A DNA stretch of 64,000 bases from Vibrio crassostreae. Its GTDB lineage: Bacteria; Pseudomonadota; Gammaproteobacteria; Enterobacterales; Vibrionaceae. Location: assembly GCF_024347415.1 (NCBI RefSeq), contig NZ_AP025476.1, positions 868,001 through 932,000 of the forward strand. The letters are read 5' to 3'. Positions 1 through 9,982 of the stretch are shown here, in pieces. The position numbers and the translations under genes are program-made. The notes under the pieces are model-generated. The model had not been told where the DNA came from, made no database searches, and was given only the letters and a program-made list of their open reading frames with translations. How positions within the stretch are numbered: the first letter of the stretch is position 1; every line of letters starts with the position of its first letter.

Positions 1-1507
1 AAATAGAGTCGGCAAGTTTCGCTATCGCAGGTTTGCTGCTTTGTGCCTGGCGAACCATCTGAATGATTCGAGCTAACATGGTGCTTGAGCCAATCCCAGT
101 CGCTTCAATAATTAAGCTACCATCGCCATTAATGGTGCCCGCAGAAACGCCATCACTCACCGATTTAACGTTGGGAAGTGGTTCACCGGTCAGCATCGAT
201 TCATCGATGTAAGACTCACCAGATACCACAACACCATCAACTGGCACTTTTTCTCCCGGTTTGACGCGTACTTGCATGCCGACTTGGATAGCTTCTACAG
301 CAATGGTTTGTTCTTTGCCATCGACGATGACCACCGCTTTTTGAGGTTGTAAGTTAATCAGTGCCTGTAGCGATTTCGTGGTGCGAGCTTTGGCTTTGGC
401 TTCAATATAGTGACCCAAAGAAATAAGGCCAACGATCATCGCACTCGCCTCAAAGTAGACATGGCGAGAGGCTTCTGGGAACCATGATGGAATTAGCACA
501 ACCAACATTGAATAGAACCATGCTGCGCCTGTACCTAGAGCGACGAGTGTGTCCATGGTAGCGCGTTTGTGCATCAGTGATTGCCACGCGTTAGTGAAGA
601 AGCTCCGCCCAGAGGTGGCTAGTAGCACTAGGCAGATCACACCAATGAAGCCCCAAGCCAGTTGGTCACTAAGTGTAGCAATGGTCATGCTGCCACCGAA
701 TATGCCCCATACCATCAGCGGAGCCCCAAGCAGTAGTGCGCTCACTGAGTTTTTCAGGAAGGCCTTTTGAGTGCGAAGTTGCTGTTCTTGCTGTTTTTGC
801 TGTTGAGTCGCTGCATCGTCGACAAACTCGGCGCCATAACCTGCTGCTTTCACCGATTTGATTAGAGCGTTTTCAATGATGTCTCTTGTTTGAGAGGTGA
901 AAACCAAGGCAGTCTGCTCTGCAAGGTTAATCTGTGCTTGGTCGACGAACTCATTCTTTTTCAATGCTTTTTCGACCGAAGAAACGCAACTCGCACACGT
1001 CATTCCCTCAAGAACAAGGTGATAGGTATATTGGCTGGCAACGGGTTCAGTTAAAGTTGCTTCTGTAGGCGCCAGTTTTTTATCTTCTTCTAAATCTGAA
1101 CTCGATGAAAGGTCATTCGTTTCAGAGTAGGGAGCTGCGTGATAACCCACGCTTTCGACCAGCTCAATAACCTCGGATTCAGAAAGCAGAGTAACCAGTG
1201 ATAGCTCCTGTTTGCTGACTTCAAGGTTTGAGGTTTGCTCGGTTTGTTCAAGCGCTTGAGTCAGTTTGCTCACACACTTTCCGCAGCTGAGGCCGGATAG
1301 CGAAAGGTGCAGCTGATTACCCATAGAATAGCCAAGCGTTGCTAACTGTTCGTTGAGCTGAATGTAACTAGAAGGAGTCGAAATATCGATGTAGGTTGGC
1401 GATATGTCATTGATCGTCGTGTTGTTGAGATCGCCAAACAGTGTGCGGACTTTTTTCGCACAACCCATGCAATTTAGACCGTTGAGCGCGGTTGTGTAGT
1501 GGTTCAT
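1..1507 (-). CDS. copA: Copper-exporting P-type ATPase CopA, N-terminal part (gene runs off the window)
   Basis: This P1B-type ATPase pumps Cu(I) out of the cytoplasm across the inner membrane. Reading leftward from ATG 1505-1507, about 502 residues are visible. They contain three metal-binding (HMA) domains, with CxxC motifs in [10 protein letters not shown] (near residue 14), [10 protein letters not shown] (near 75) and [10 protein letters not shown] (near 170). A Gln-rich linker, several transmembrane helices and the actuator-domain TGEP motif follow. The phosphorylation DKTGT motif and ATP-binding domain lie beyond base 1. GGAG about nine bases upstream supports the start. Three N-terminal HMA domains is more than the usual one or two. 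A CueR-like promoter lies just upstream, so copper induction is expected. Family assignment is firm. Confidence 0.95.
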   Translation of the reverse strand, partial: MNHYTTALNGLNCMGCAKKVRTLFGDLNNTTINDISPTYIDISTPSSYIQLNEQLATLGYSMGNQLHLSLSGLSCGKCVSKLTQALEQTEQTSNLEVSKQELSLVTLLSESEVIELVESVGYHAAPYSETNDLSSSSDLEEDKKLAPTEATLTEPVASQYTYHLVLEGMTCASCVSSVEKALKKNEFVDQAQINLAEQTALVFTSQTRDIIENALIKSVKAAGYGAEFVDDAATQQQKQQEQQLRTQKAFLKNSVSALLLGAPLMVWGIFGGSMTIATLSDQLAWGFIGVICLVLLATSGRSFFTNAWQSLMHKRATMDTLVALGTGAAWFYSMLVVLIPSWFPEASRHVYFEASAMIVGLISLGHYIEAKAKARTTKSLQALINLQPQKAVVIVDGKEQTIAVEAIQVGMQVRVKPGEKVPVDGVVVSGESYIDESMLTGEPLPNVKSVSDGVSAGTINGDGSLIIEATGIGSSTMLARIIQMVRQAQSSKPAIAKLADSI

Positions 1508-1535
1508 ATCGATACTCCAATTCTCATCTACGCCT

Positions 1536-1566
1536 AACATAAACCTTCCCGTAAGGGTAAGGTCAA
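1536..1566 (-). promoter_or_regulatory. CueR-type copper-responsive promoter of copA
   Basis: On the minus strand -35 TTGACC and -10 TATGTT are separated by exactly 19 bp, the over-long spacer typical of MerR-family activated promoters. The spacer carries the dyad ACCTT...AAGGT (1543-1563), which closely resembles the CueR operator of Escherichia coli copA. That the regulator is CueR is inferred; its gene is not in the window. Confidence 0.85.
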
Positions 1567-1756
1567 ACATAAATTCAAGAATTTGATCTTAGTGGTGCAT
1601 TAGCTGATGGATCCAATTTGGGAATGAGAGATGGGAATAAAGGATCCGCGGCTATAATCTACTGGCTAAGGCAATAGTTTTGCTACTTTGAAGGTAGAAT
1701 TCGGCTTTCTACAATCGCTTTCGCACAAGATCAGCACATTAATCATTCACTACTGA

Positions 1757-1784
1757 TTGTAGATTTAAGCGGTGGTGATAAAAT
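1757..1784 (+). promoter_or_regulatory. Possible sigma-70 promoter of gltX
   Basis: TTGTAG and TAAAAT are separated by 16 bp and lie about 88 bases before the gltX start. The rest of the 364-base copA-gltX gap holds the copA promoter and no convincing gene. The call rests on consensus match only. Confidence 0.4.
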
Positions 1785-1871
1785 AGCGCCCAAAATTTAG
1801 TGATATTTGTCTGCTGCAGGCTTTGTAATAGCGATCACTAAAAGAATCACCTACATAATCAAGGTATTTAA

Positions 1872-3299
1872 ATGACGGTTAAAACTCGTTTTGCTCCTAG
1901 CCCAACTGGCTATCTTCACGTTGGTGGTGCACGTACTGCACTTTACTCTTGGCTATTCGCTAAGAATCAAGGTGGTGAATTCGTTCTACGTATCGAAGAC
2001 ACGGACCTTGAGCGTAACTCTCAAGAAGCGGTTGATGCAATTCTAGAAGGCATGCAATGGATGGGTATGGAATGGGACGAAGGTCCTTACTACCAATCTA
2101 AGCGTTTTGACCGTTACAACGAAATGGTTGATAAGCTACTTGCTGAAGACAAAGCATTCAAATGCTACGCGTCTAAAGAACTGCTTGATGAAATTCGTGC
2201 AGATCAAGAAGAAAACAAAGAAATGGCTCGCTACGATGCTAACCACCCTAAAATTGTTGCAGCAAACGAAGCAGCAAAAGAAGGTGATGCATGTGTTATC
2301 CGTTTCCGTAACCCGAAAGAAGGCAGCGTAGTATTTGATGACCAAATCCGTGGTCGCATTGAAATCGCGAACAGCCAACTTGATGACCTAATCATTCGTC
2401 GTACAGACGGTGCACCAACATACAACTTCGTAGTGGTTGTGGATGACTGGGACATGGGTATTACACACGTTGTTCGTGGTGAAGACCACATCAACAACAC
2501 ACCTCGTCAAATCAACATCTATGAAGCACTAGGCGCGCCAGTTCCAACGTTCGCTCACTGTGCAATGATTCTTGGTGATGACGGTGCAAAACTTTCTAAG
2601 CGTCACGGTGCTGTTTCTGTAATGCAATACCGCGACGAAGGTTACCTACCAAATGCACTAAACAACTACCTAGTTCGTTTAGGTTGGTCTCACGGTGACC
2701 AAGAGATCTTCTCTCAAGAAGAGATGATTGAATTCTTCAGCCTGAACGCTATCAGCAAGTCTGCTTCTGCATTCAACACTGATAAGCTACTTTGGTTGAA
2801 CAACCACTACATCAAGACTTCTGAGCCTGAGTACGTTGCTAAATACCTGCAATGGCACCTAGACGCACAGAAGATCGATACAACAAACGGCCCAGCTATC
2901 ACTGAAGTGATCAAGCTAGTTGGCGAGCGTTGTAACACGCTTATCGAACTTGCTGAGCAATCTCGTTACTTCTATGAAGATTTCTCTGAGTTTGAAGCTG
3001 GCGCAGCGAAGAAGCACCTACGTGGTGTTGCTAAAGGCCCACTAGAGCTTGCTCTTGCTAAGGTTGAAGCACTTGAAGATTTCACTACTGCAAACATCAA
3101 AGATGGTGTGATTGCAGCAGTATGTGAAGAACTAGAGATCGGCATGGGTAAAATCGGCATGCCACTTCGCGTAGCAGTAACAGGCGGTGGTCAGTCTCCT
3201 TCTGTTGATGCAGTGATGGAGCTTGTTGGTAAAAAGCGCGTAATCGCTCGTATCAAGATGGCTCTTGAGTTCATCGCTGAGCGTGAAGCTAACGCTTAA
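1872..3299 (+). CDS. gltX: Glutamate--tRNA ligase
   Basis: Glutamyl-tRNA synthetase (class I aminoacyl-tRNA synthetase) attaches glutamate to tRNA-Glu in the cytoplasm. The 475-residue length is normal for bacterial GluRS. The Rossmann fold opens with [15 protein letters not shown], where the HIGH signature is degenerate. KLSKR at residues 240-244 is the KMSKS loop, and the C-terminal half is the helical anticodon-binding domain. The start has an AAGGT ribosome binding site. The gene stands alone between the divergent copA and the convergent APE cluster. Codon use is highly biased, as expected of a strongly expressed housekeeping gene. Identification is certain. Confidence 0.98.
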   Translation: MTVKTRFAPSPTGYLHVGGARTALYSWLFAKNQGGEFVLRIEDTDLERNSQEAVDAILEGMQWMGMEWDEGPYYQSKRFDRYNEMVDKLLAEDKAFKCYASKELLDEIRADQEENKEMARYDANHPKIVAANEAAKEGDACVIRFRNPKEGSVVFDDQIRGRIEIANSQLDDLIIRRTDGAPTYNFVVVVDDWDMGITHVVRGEDHINNTPRQINIYEALGAPVPTFAHCAMILGDDGAKLSKRHGAVSVMQYRDEGYLPNALNNYLVRLGWSHGDQEIFSQEEMIEFFSLNAISKSASAFNTDKLLWLNNHYIKTSEPEYVAKYLQWHLDAQKIDTTNGPAITEVIKLVGERCNTLIELAEQSRYFYEDFSEFEAGAAKKHLRGVAKGPLELALAKVEALEDFTTANIKDGVIAAVCEELEIGMGKIGMPLRVAVTGGGQSPSVDAVMELVGKKRVIARIKMALEFIAEREANA

Positions 3300-3318
3300 T
3301 TGAGCGATTGCTAGAATC

Positions 3319-3354
3319 AAAAAAGGGTCAGTAACTTGGTTACTGACCCTTTTT
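3319..3354. terminator. Bidirectional rho-independent terminator between gltX and apeR
   Basis: A perfect 16-bp inverted repeat (AAAAAGGGTCAGTAAC, TTG loop, then its complement) has A and T runs on the two flanks. It can stop transcription from both the gltX side and the convergent APE operon. Confidence 0.9.
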
Positions 3355-3385
3355 ATTTGTCTTGAGTTTTGTCTAATAAATAAAC

Positions 3386-4609
3386 TTAAATCTTTTTGAA
3401 GATAATAGATGTGTTAATGCCACCAAAGGCAAAGTTATTGCTCATCAGATATTCAATATCCAATTCGCGACCAGAACCTGTAATGTAATCGAGTTTGCCG
3501 CAGCGTTCGTCGATGTTCTCAAGGTTTAAGGTTGGGCTGAACCAGCCGGAATGCATCATCTCTAAGCTTAACCAAGCTTCAATTGCACCACATGCGCCAA
3601 GCGTATGGCCGAAGTAGCTTTTCAATGAACTGATTGGCACTTCTCCGAAAATATTCGCCGTCGCATTACTCTCTGCAATATCACCTTTTTCAGTCGCCGT
3701 TCCGTGCGCAGAAACATAGCCAATTTTCTCAGCAGGAAGCTGTGCATCTCTTAGTGCTTTCTCCATACAGATTTGCATGGTTTCCATCTGAGGTTGGGTC
3801 ACATGGGCTGCATCGCAGTTGCTGGCAAAACCGATGATCTCAGCGTAGATTTTTGCACCACGAGCGATTGCATGTTCGTACTCTTCGAGAATAAGCGTAC
3901 CGGCACCTTCACCGATAACCAAGCCATCGCGCTCGCTGTCGTATGGGCTAGGGGATTTTTTGGGCGTGTCGTTTTTTAAACTGGTAGCAAAAAGGGTATC
4001 GAAAACGGCAGACTCAGTTGGACATAGTTCTTCACCACCACCGGCAACCATCACGGTTTGGTAGCCGTGCTTAATTGCTTCATAGGCGTAACCAATAGCT
4101 TGGCTTCCTGAAGTGCATGCACTGCTGGTGGGAATCACGCGGCCGCGCAGTCCAAAGAACAGACCTACGTTTACCGCAGCAGTGTGTGGCATCATTTGTA
4201 CGTAGGTTGTCGCCGTGATCGCTCGTGTCGATTTCTCGTTCAGCATCACGCCAAACGCACCAACGGCGTCGGTACTGCCGGTTGAAGAGCCGTAAGCGAT
4301 TCCGGTTTCGCCATTGGTTAATACATCGTGACCAATTAAGCCAGCTTGTCCTAAAGCATTTTCTGTCGCAACGGTGGCTAGGCGCGATACACGACCCATG
4401 CCACGCACTTGCTTACGCTTATAGTGTTTTGGCAGTTGAAAGTCATCAATTGGTGCGGCAAGCTTAGTATTGAGTCCATCATATTGCTCAAAACTTGGCA
4501 TATATTGAGTCGCATTTTCACACGCTTTCAGCTTAGGCTCTATCTGTTGCCAGTCGTTACCAAAGGCAGTAACACCTGACATACCAGTTACAACAACGCG
4601 GCGGGTCAT
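3386..4609 (-). CDS. apeR: Aryl polyene ketosynthase ApeR (FabF/FabB-like)
   Basis: This beta-ketoacyl-ACP synthase belongs to the type II polyketide machinery that builds the aryl polyene chain. The 407 residues carry the complete Cys-His-His triad: Cys165 in SSACTSG, His302 in SAHGTAT and His335 in YFGHTLGA. Its start overlaps the apeQ stop by four bases (ATGA), so the two are translationally coupled, and it is the last gene of the minus-strand operon. In the Xenorhabdus APE pathway ApeO is the main elongating ketosynthase, and ApeR is thought to be an accessory or early-step enzyme. I cannot tell the step from sequence. The enzyme class is certain and the letter name rests on gene order. 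Confidence 0.93.
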   Translation of the reverse strand: MTRRVVVTGMSGVTAFGNDWQQIEPKLKACENATQYMPSFEQYDGLNTKLAAPIDDFQLPKHYKRKQVRGMGRVSRLATVATENALGQAGLIGHDVLTNGETGIAYGSSTGSTDAVGAFGVMLNEKSTRAITATTYVQMMPHTAAVNVGLFFGLRGRVIPTSSACTSGSQAIGYAYEAIKHGYQTVMVAGGGEELCPTESAVFDTLFATSLKNDTPKKSPSPYDSERDGLVIGEGAGTLILEEYEHAIARGAKIYAEIIGFASNCDAAHVTQPQMETMQICMEKALRDAQLPAEKIGYVSAHGTATEKGDIAESNATANIFGEVPISSLKSYFGHTLGACGAIEAWLSLEMMHSGWFSPTLNLENIDERCGKLDYITGSGRELDIEYLMSNNFAFGGINTSIIFKKI

Positions 4610-5331
4610 ACTAAGCCTCCATTGACTGAAATCACTTGGCGAGTAACGTAGCCTGCAATATCAGACATTAGGTAACTCACTAGTCCTGCTACTTCTTCTG
4701 GCTCACCCATTCGGCGCAGTGGTACTTGAGGAAGTGCATGATCTTTCACGTGCTCGTCAACCATACCGGTATCGATTAAGCCTGGAGCGACACAGTTTAC
4801 TGTGATTTTGCGTTTTGCGAGCTCTAGAGCAAGGGACTTAGTTGCCCCAATCACACCAGCTTTCGCTGCAGCATAGTTAGTTTGTCCGCGGTTACCCATG
4901 ATGCCTGATACAGACGCTAGAGTGACGATACGGCCGCCTTTGCGCTTTTGGACCATAGGCATTACACAAGGGTGAAGTACGTTGTAGAAGCTGTCTAGGT
5001 TGGTATGGATCACGCCATCCCACTCTTCTTCTGTCATGGCAGGGAATGCAGTGTCGCGAGTAATGCCTGCGTTGTTTACCACACCATAGTAAGCGCCATG
5101 TTCAGCAATATCAGACTCAAGCGTTTTGCGACATTCGCTGCGGTTGCTGATATCAAATTGGATAAGACGCCCAGCACCACCCAGTTCGGTGATCGACTGC
5201 AATGTCTCTTCAGCGCCTTGCTTGTCACCCATGTAATGAACGGCGATTTCAAATCCGTCTTTCGCGAGTTGAATAGCGATCGCTTTACCAATGCCTTTGC
5301 TGGCACCGGTGACTAAAACCTGACGGGTCAT
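4606..5331 (-). CDS. apeQ: 3-oxoacyl-ACP reductase ApeQ (FabG-like)
   Basis: This NADPH-dependent short-chain dehydrogenase reduces the beta-keto group after each polyene extension. The 241 residues show the nucleotide-binding TGASKGIG (8-15), NNAG (86-89), and catalytic Asn111, Ser140, Tyr153 and Lys157 (the YxxxK motif). These match E. coli FabG Asn114, Ser138, Tyr151 and Lys155. It overlaps apeP and apeR by four bases each. As a dedicated reductase inside the cluster it spares the primary fatty acid FabG. Confidence 0.95.
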   Translation of the reverse strand: MTRQVLVTGASKGIGKAIAIQLAKDGFEIAVHYMGDKQGAEETLQSITELGGAGRLIQFDISNRSECRKTLESDIAEHGAYYGVVNNAGITRDTAFPAMTEEEWDGVIHTNLDSFYNVLHPCVMPMVQKRKGGRIVTLASVSGIMGNRGQTNYAAAKAGVIGATKSLALELAKRKITVNCVAPGLIDTGMVDEHVKDHALPQVPLRRMGEPEEVAGLVSYLMSDIAGYVTRQVISVNGGLV

Positions 5332-5792
5332 GATGGGCTCCTAGTTTTCATTTCTTGTAATTTTTGTTTGGTCGGCACGTAGACGTTGAGTTGGCATTGA
5401 GCCACTAACTCACCTCGGTCTTCGACTCTTGCGGTAAACACAGCCATACCGTTGTCTTCCATCATCTGTTCGGCGTAGATATCAAGGGTCTGACCTTGAG
5501 TAAACTCATCACACAGTGATTTATAGCGACGAGAGCCGAGTAAGAATCCGATTGGGGGCGTGGTGCCGTTTTTAAGTGCGTGATACCCAGACCATGCCGC
5601 TACAGACTGCGCCATAAACTCGATGCCAACATATGCTGGTACCGTTTGAGATTCGGCGTCAAAGAACAGATTATGGTCACCAATATCGACCTGACAGTGG
5701 ATCGACAACGCTTCTACGCTGATAGCACGATCGATTAATATCATCGGATCATCGTGAGGGAGAAGTTGGTCTACAGAAGGGATATCAGTCAT
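5328..5792 (-). CDS. apeP: Hotdog-fold 3-hydroxyacyl-ACP dehydratase ApeP
   Basis: This 154-residue FabZ/FabA-like dehydratase removes water to make each conjugated double bond. QLLPHDDPMILID at residues 9-21 corresponds to the FabZ motif LLPHRYPFLLVDR, with His13 as probable catalytic base. Glu58 in GIEFMAQS is the likely acid. It overlaps apeO by eight and apeQ by four bases. The cluster also encodes a smaller dehydratase (ApeI); in the studied Xenorhabdus system the two hotdog proteins work together. The individual role is inferred from gene order. Confidence 0.9.
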   Translation of the reverse strand: MTDIPSVDQLLPHDDPMILIDRAISVEALSIHCQVDIGDHNLFFDAESQTVPAYVGIEFMAQSVAAWSGYHALKNGTTPPIGFLLGSRRYKSLCDEFTQGQTLDIYAEQMMEDNGMAVFTARVEDRGELVAQCQLNVYVPTKQKLQEMKTRSPS

Positions 5793-6993
5793 TTACTACA
5801 CCAAAAATCAGGCTAATGTTGTTGCCACCAAAAGCAAACGAGTTGCTTAAGATGTTCTTTGCTTTAAGTTTCTGTGAACAGTTTACCAAATCAATCTCAA
5901 TATCTTCAGCTTTATCCTGACATTTTTGTAAGGGAAGCGGTAAGTCATATTTCAAAATATGCCACGCAATTGCAGCCTCAATCGCACTTGCTGCGCCTAG
6001 AGTATGCCCGGTCAGCGGTTTGGTAGAACTGACGGGAACCTTGTTTGCAAAAATACGATGAATGGCTTTACTTTCCATCGAGTCATTGAGTGGCGTTGCT
6101 GTACCATGTGCATTGATATAACCAATGTCTTCTGCGTTTAACTGTGCAGAATGTAACGCTTTTTTCATTGCTTGTTCAGCACCATTGCCTTCAGGGTGAG
6201 GCGCTGAAATGTGGTGTGCATCAGAGCTGTCCCCACAGCCCAATAAGGCAATGTTTGACGTGTCTTGTGCTGCATTAACACCGGCTAACTTTGTTTTGCT
6301 GAGCAACATAAATGCCGCTGCTTCTCCTATGTTGATACCATCTCGGGTTGCACTAAATGGCTTACAATGTGTTGTTGAGAGTGCTTCAAGGCCGTGGAAA
6401 CCATTGAGTGTCAGCTTACACAAGGTATCCACACCACCCACTAACACGGCATCAGCCATACCTGAATCTAATAAGCGCTGGGCGGTCAGAAATACGCGGC
6501 CACTGGATGAGCAAGCCGTAGATATTACGTAGTTTGGCCCCGTTAATGCGCAATACTGGCTAACGAACTCTGAGGTATCACCAAGCTCTTGTTTTGAGTA
6601 ATGGTAATCTGCTGGAAACTCGCTGTTTGCCAATTTTTGTTTGAAGGCTGCTTCACCATCGGAGATCCCAGAGGTGCTGGTGCCAATAACAACAGCAATT
6701 CTATCTGCGCCAAACTGAGATTTGGCTTGCTCGATAGAATCTTCAATTTGGTGAAGAGCCGACAGCGCCAGTTGATTGTTGCGAGTGGCGTATTGCGTAA
6801 GATCTGAATGAATCGGTGGTAGTTCACCCGCGATCTGACCAACGACAGTATGTTTACCATCGTTCAGTATATCGTGCACTTCGACCATATTTGATTCACG
6901 CTCGTCTTTCAGACAGCCATGAATATCGGTAACCTCAGAGCCTAGCGCTGAGTGGAAACCACAGTCTTGGATGTAAATAGGCATAGTGTTCAA
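5785..6993 (-). CDS. apeO: Aryl polyene ketosynthase ApeO (FabF-like)
   Basis: This beta-ketoacyl-ACP synthase has 402 residues and an intact triad: Cys161 in STACSSSG, His296 in NAHGTAT and His330 in LTGHTLGA. By homology to the characterised APE pathway it is the principal chain-elongating ketosynthase, working as a heterodimer with the cysteine-less ApeC. It overlaps apeN by four bases upstream and apeP by eight downstream. An alternative start at Met4 cannot be excluded. Enzyme class is certain; pairing with ApeC is from established work on Xenorhabdus. Confidence 0.93.
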   Translation of the reverse strand: MNTMPIYIQDCGFHSALGSEVTDIHGCLKDERESNMVEVHDILNDGKHTVVGQIAGELPPIHSDLTQYATRNNQLALSALHQIEDSIEQAKSQFGADRIAVVIGTSTSGISDGEAAFKQKLANSEFPADYHYSKQELGDTSEFVSQYCALTGPNYVISTACSSSGRVFLTAQRLLDSGMADAVLVGGVDTLCKLTLNGFHGLEALSTTHCKPFSATRDGINIGEAAAFMLLSKTKLAGVNAAQDTSNIALLGCGDSSDAHHISAPHPEGNGAEQAMKKALHSAQLNAEDIGYINAHGTATPLNDSMESKAIHRIFANKVPVSSTKPLTGHTLGAASAIEAAIAWHILKYDLPLPLQKCQDKAEDIEIDLVNCSQKLKAKNILSNSFAFGGNNISLIFGVVND

Positions 6994-7613
6994 CTCTTAC
7001 TTGGATTGTCGACAATCGTTGAGTTCAACGTTTGTATGGTGATGTTGTAGCCCTGGGTCAAATGTTTGAAAACAATGTCGCCTGCCGTTTTGTGTGTACC
7101 AGGATCTGTTTGGTAATCAATTTGAATGATTGCCTGTTGGTTTTCATCAAATACGGTTCTTGTTTTGTCGGTATCGACTAGGTGCCAACCTATGCTTTGT
7201 AAAGGCTGAGCCCATGCTTCAGCCGGCCATAAGGTAAGCATTAAATTAAATAGCACCTGTTCAGGTTGTGGCAAAGTTGCGCCAAGCCCAGACAAAACCT
7301 GCGTATCAATTACTTGATTCTGGTATTGCAGCGATAGAATGCGAGTACCCCAAGAGGAGAACCCCGCCAAAACCACTTTACCCGGTGTGACTTCGACTTG
7401 AACCGGAAGCTGCTGTGTATCATTTTCCCACGTAGCGCTAATCAACTGACTGGCTGTTAATGAGTATCCCAGTTCAGCTGGCAGTGGTAGTGCTAGATCG
7501 GTGTCTTGATCGATAGACACGCTCGCACCACTTGGCTGCTGAGAAACCATCGAGCAGGCACTCATTAGAATGCCCACTAGTATGGCGAAGGTTACCTTTA
7601 ATGTCTGGATCAT
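6990..7613 (-). CDS. apeN: DUF3261-type outer-membrane lipoprotein ApeN
   Basis: This 207-residue predicted lipoprotein has an N-terminal signal ending in the lipobox LMSAC, so Cys20 would be lipidated. The rest is a soluble, beta-rich domain. The length and position, between the MMPL exporter and the ketosynthase, match the DUF3261 lipoprotein found in APE clusters. Its likely job is helping to place the aryl polyene lipid in the outer membrane together with ApeL and ApeM. That role is inferred, as no catalytic motif is visible. It overlaps both neighbours by four bases. Confidence 0.85.
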   Translation of the reverse strand: MIQTLKVTFAILVGILMSACSMVSQQPSGASVSIDQDTDLALPLPAELGYSLTASQLISATWENDTQQLPVQVEVTPGKVVLAGFSSWGTRILSLQYQNQVIDTQVLSGLGATLPQPEQVLFNLMLTLWPAEAWAQPLQSIGWHLVDTDKTRTVFDENQQAIIQIDYQTDPGTHKTAGDIVFKHLTQGYNITIQTLNSTIVDNPSKS

Positions 7614-9982
7614 CTAAAAGCCTCTCGAGTAATTGGTCCTTCTACGTTTTTACTACTGTTGATCGCGAGTGGAGAAAGCAGCCAAGCGACAAAGATCCCT
7701 GTCAGAACCGTCACCCCGAAGCTATGAATAGCATGAGTCTGGCTCAGCGACAGTAAGCCGAATGAAAGTAGTGTTGTGAGACCTGACAAGGTGATCGCTA
7801 ATAAGGTGCTCAGCGATTTCTTTTGCTCAGCAAAAAACAGGGTGTAGTCTATGCCAATCCCTAAAATCAGAATCAAACCAAGCAGGTTAAATAGGTTCAG
7901 TGTCGAGCCTAAAACTCCGGTCACCGCCAAACCTGCTACGCCTGCAATCAATGAAGGCAACAGCATTAACAGGCTTTGCCTCACACCATAGCGCCAGCCT
8001 AACAGCATGCCAATAGCTGCCAATGCTATCAATAACAGCTCGGTAATCTTGACGCGGTACTCAGCAAAAAGAGAGGAGATTTCATCCGCTTTATTGAGGT
8101 GTTTCACACCTTGCTTCTGAGCAAAATCTGACTCCAACCACTGTGAGAACAGCTCAGCATCAGTGACGTCTTTTATCAAAATGACCGACGCTGCTTGCCC
8201 GTCGATAGGTTTTAACCAAAGTGGTCGAACAGGCTCTGAGACTGGAGACTCCAAAAATCCAGATACCGTGATTGGTTCGAATTTTGGTAGTTCTGGAAAC
8301 GTAGACCAACCGAGAGAGCTTTGTAATATATGGCTTTGTTGACTATAGAGTTGTTCAACCAACTGATAGTTATCATGCTGTTCTTGTTTACTTAACAAGT
8401 GTTGATTGATGCTGCGATACCCGGAGATACCTTGGCTATTGACCAGCGAATCTAAGCTTGTGGTGATTTCTGTCAATTTTTTGAGTAGCTTTTGGTCGCT
8501 CTGAGCAGTGACCAAAAGCATATTTTGACCACTGCCTAACCCTGATATCTCAGTAATGGCTTGCTCTTGTTGTTTGAGTTGTTCGGGCATAGCCTGAAGC
8601 TGGCGAATATCGTCGTCGTAACGAATTTGACTGAGTGACATCAAGCTAACGACAGTCACTGTTAACGGTAAGCCAATTCTAAATTTTTGGTTGCTCCAAA
8701 GGCTTAACCAAGTATGCCAAAGTTTCGACAGGGGAAGAGGGCGCTCTTGGCCTGGTTTTACCGCTAAAACGGGGTACCAGCACACCACACTGGCGTAAGC
8801 TGCGATCAGTCCAATCGACGAAAACAGAGCCAGTTGCTGCAAGCCTGGGAATGGCGCAACCAGTAGCCCTAAGTATCCGATTAAGCTGGTGATTAAACCT
8901 AGAGTGATGGCAATGAAAATATGCTTTAGGCCTTTATCGCTCTGCCAGTGGCTTCCTGCGGCCAAACGGTCAGTGAGATAGTGAAAAGAGTAATCGATGG
9001 ATACGCCAATCAAGCTAGCGCCAAACACCAAGCTGAATAGATGCACCTTACCAAAGATAGCGACAGTGCTTGCCAGTGCAACCAATAATCCTGTACTGAT
9101 TGAGAGTAAAGATAAGGCAAGTGGTAGCGCACTACGAAATGTCAGCCACACCAATAAAATAACGCCTGCCAATGAGCCCAAACCAATGGTACTGATTTCT
9201 GATTTCGCGCTTTCGGTACCGTAATTGGCGTAGAACACCACACCAGTATGCTGCACCTTGACGCCAAATTGTTTTTCGACCTCGCGCTCAATTGAATCAA
9301 GATCTGGAAGTTGTTCTTGAATCGCCAAGCTATAAGGTGAGTCCGCCAGAGTAGCCGTGACTAAAATATGAGTTTGCTCATTCGACTGGGCCGTGAGATA
9401 GCCCTCTTTCAGAACAAAGTTACTTGATTGGACGCCAATAGCACTGATGTAGTCGCGAAATAACAAGAATGGGTCAAGAGATAACTCTGCTGCAGTGACG
9501 CCTGAGAATGGATTGTACAGAGACTGAATGACATATTGAGCTCGCGAATCAGGCGAGTGTGTCAGCGTCTCTTTTTGTTGTTGGGTCAGCAGTTGAGATC
9601 GGTGACGAAAATAGAAATCGCTCCACTGGCTTTGAGTGCTGGCGTTGATTTTACCTTGAACTTGCTTAAACAGAGTTGGCTGACTTGAAAAAGTTCTTTG
9701 GTTGAGAGCTTTTTCAAAAGCGTCGGTCGCAACCATGGTTTGTTCGATATCGGGAGCGCTTATGATAAATACCACTTGCTCGCTCATCGAGCTGGATATC
9801 TGCTGAAAGGCTTGCTCTACCATTGGGTCTTGCTGGTTTTCGGGCAGTAACTTTAGAATGTTGCTTTCAATCGGTACCGACGAAGAAAAAGCGAATTGTT
9901 TGGTCAACAACCCGCTAAACAGCATTACAACAACAAGCCAAACAAGGGCAAGACTAGAGTTGGAATTGTTTCGCTTCAGCAT
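7610..9982 (-). CDS. apeM: MMPL/RND-family exporter ApeM
   Basis: This 790-residue inner-membrane transporter has the duplicated RND layout: one N-terminal helix, a large periplasmic loop, a bundle of five or so helices, then the same again. The two membrane halves carry the matching signatures SIDYSFHYL and GIDYTLFFAE. These resemble the MMPL/HpnN exporters of hydrophobic lipids rather than drug-efflux RND pumps. In APE clusters this protein is the presumed exporter of the aryl polyene or its lipid conjugate to the periplasm. It overlaps apeL by 29 bases and apeN by four, so it is in the same transcript. Confidence 0.92.
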   Translation of the reverse strand: MLKRNNSNSSLALVWLVVVMLFSGLLTKQFAFSSSVPIESNILKLLPENQQDPMVEQAFQQISSSMSEQVVFIISAPDIEQTMVATDAFEKALNQRTFSSQPTLFKQVQGKINASTQSQWSDFYFRHRSQLLTQQQKETLTHSPDSRAQYVIQSLYNPFSGVTAAELSLDPFLLFRDYISAIGVQSSNFVLKEGYLTAQSNEQTHILVTATLADSPYSLAIQEQLPDLDSIEREVEKQFGVKVQHTGVVFYANYGTESAKSEISTIGLGSLAGVILLVWLTFRSALPLALSLLSISTGLLVALASTVAIFGKVHLFSLVFGASLIGVSIDYSFHYLTDRLAAGSHWQSDKGLKHIFIAITLGLITSLIGYLGLLVAPFPGLQQLALFSSIGLIAAYASVVCWYPVLAVKPGQERPLPLSKLWHTWLSLWSNQKFRIGLPLTVTVVSLMSLSQIRYDDDIRQLQAMPEQLKQQEQAITEISGLGSGQNMLLVTAQSDQKLLKKLTEITTSLDSLVNSQGISGYRSINQHLLSKQEQHDNYQLVEQLYSQQSHILQSSLGWSTFPELPKFEPITVSGFLESPVSEPVRPLWLKPIDGQAASVILIKDVTDAELFSQWLESDFAQKQGVKHLNKADEISSLFAEYRVKITELLLIALAAIGMLLGWRYGVRQSLLMLLPSLIAGVAGLAVTGVLGSTLNLFNLLGLILILGIGIDYTLFFAEQKKSLSTLLAITLSGLTTLLSFGLLSLSQTHAIHSFGVTVLTGIFVAWLLSPLAINSSKNVEGPITREAFR

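Noticed and set aside
549..770. 73-codon plus-strand frame
   Set aside because: It lies antisense inside copA, whose minus-strand frame is clearly coding.
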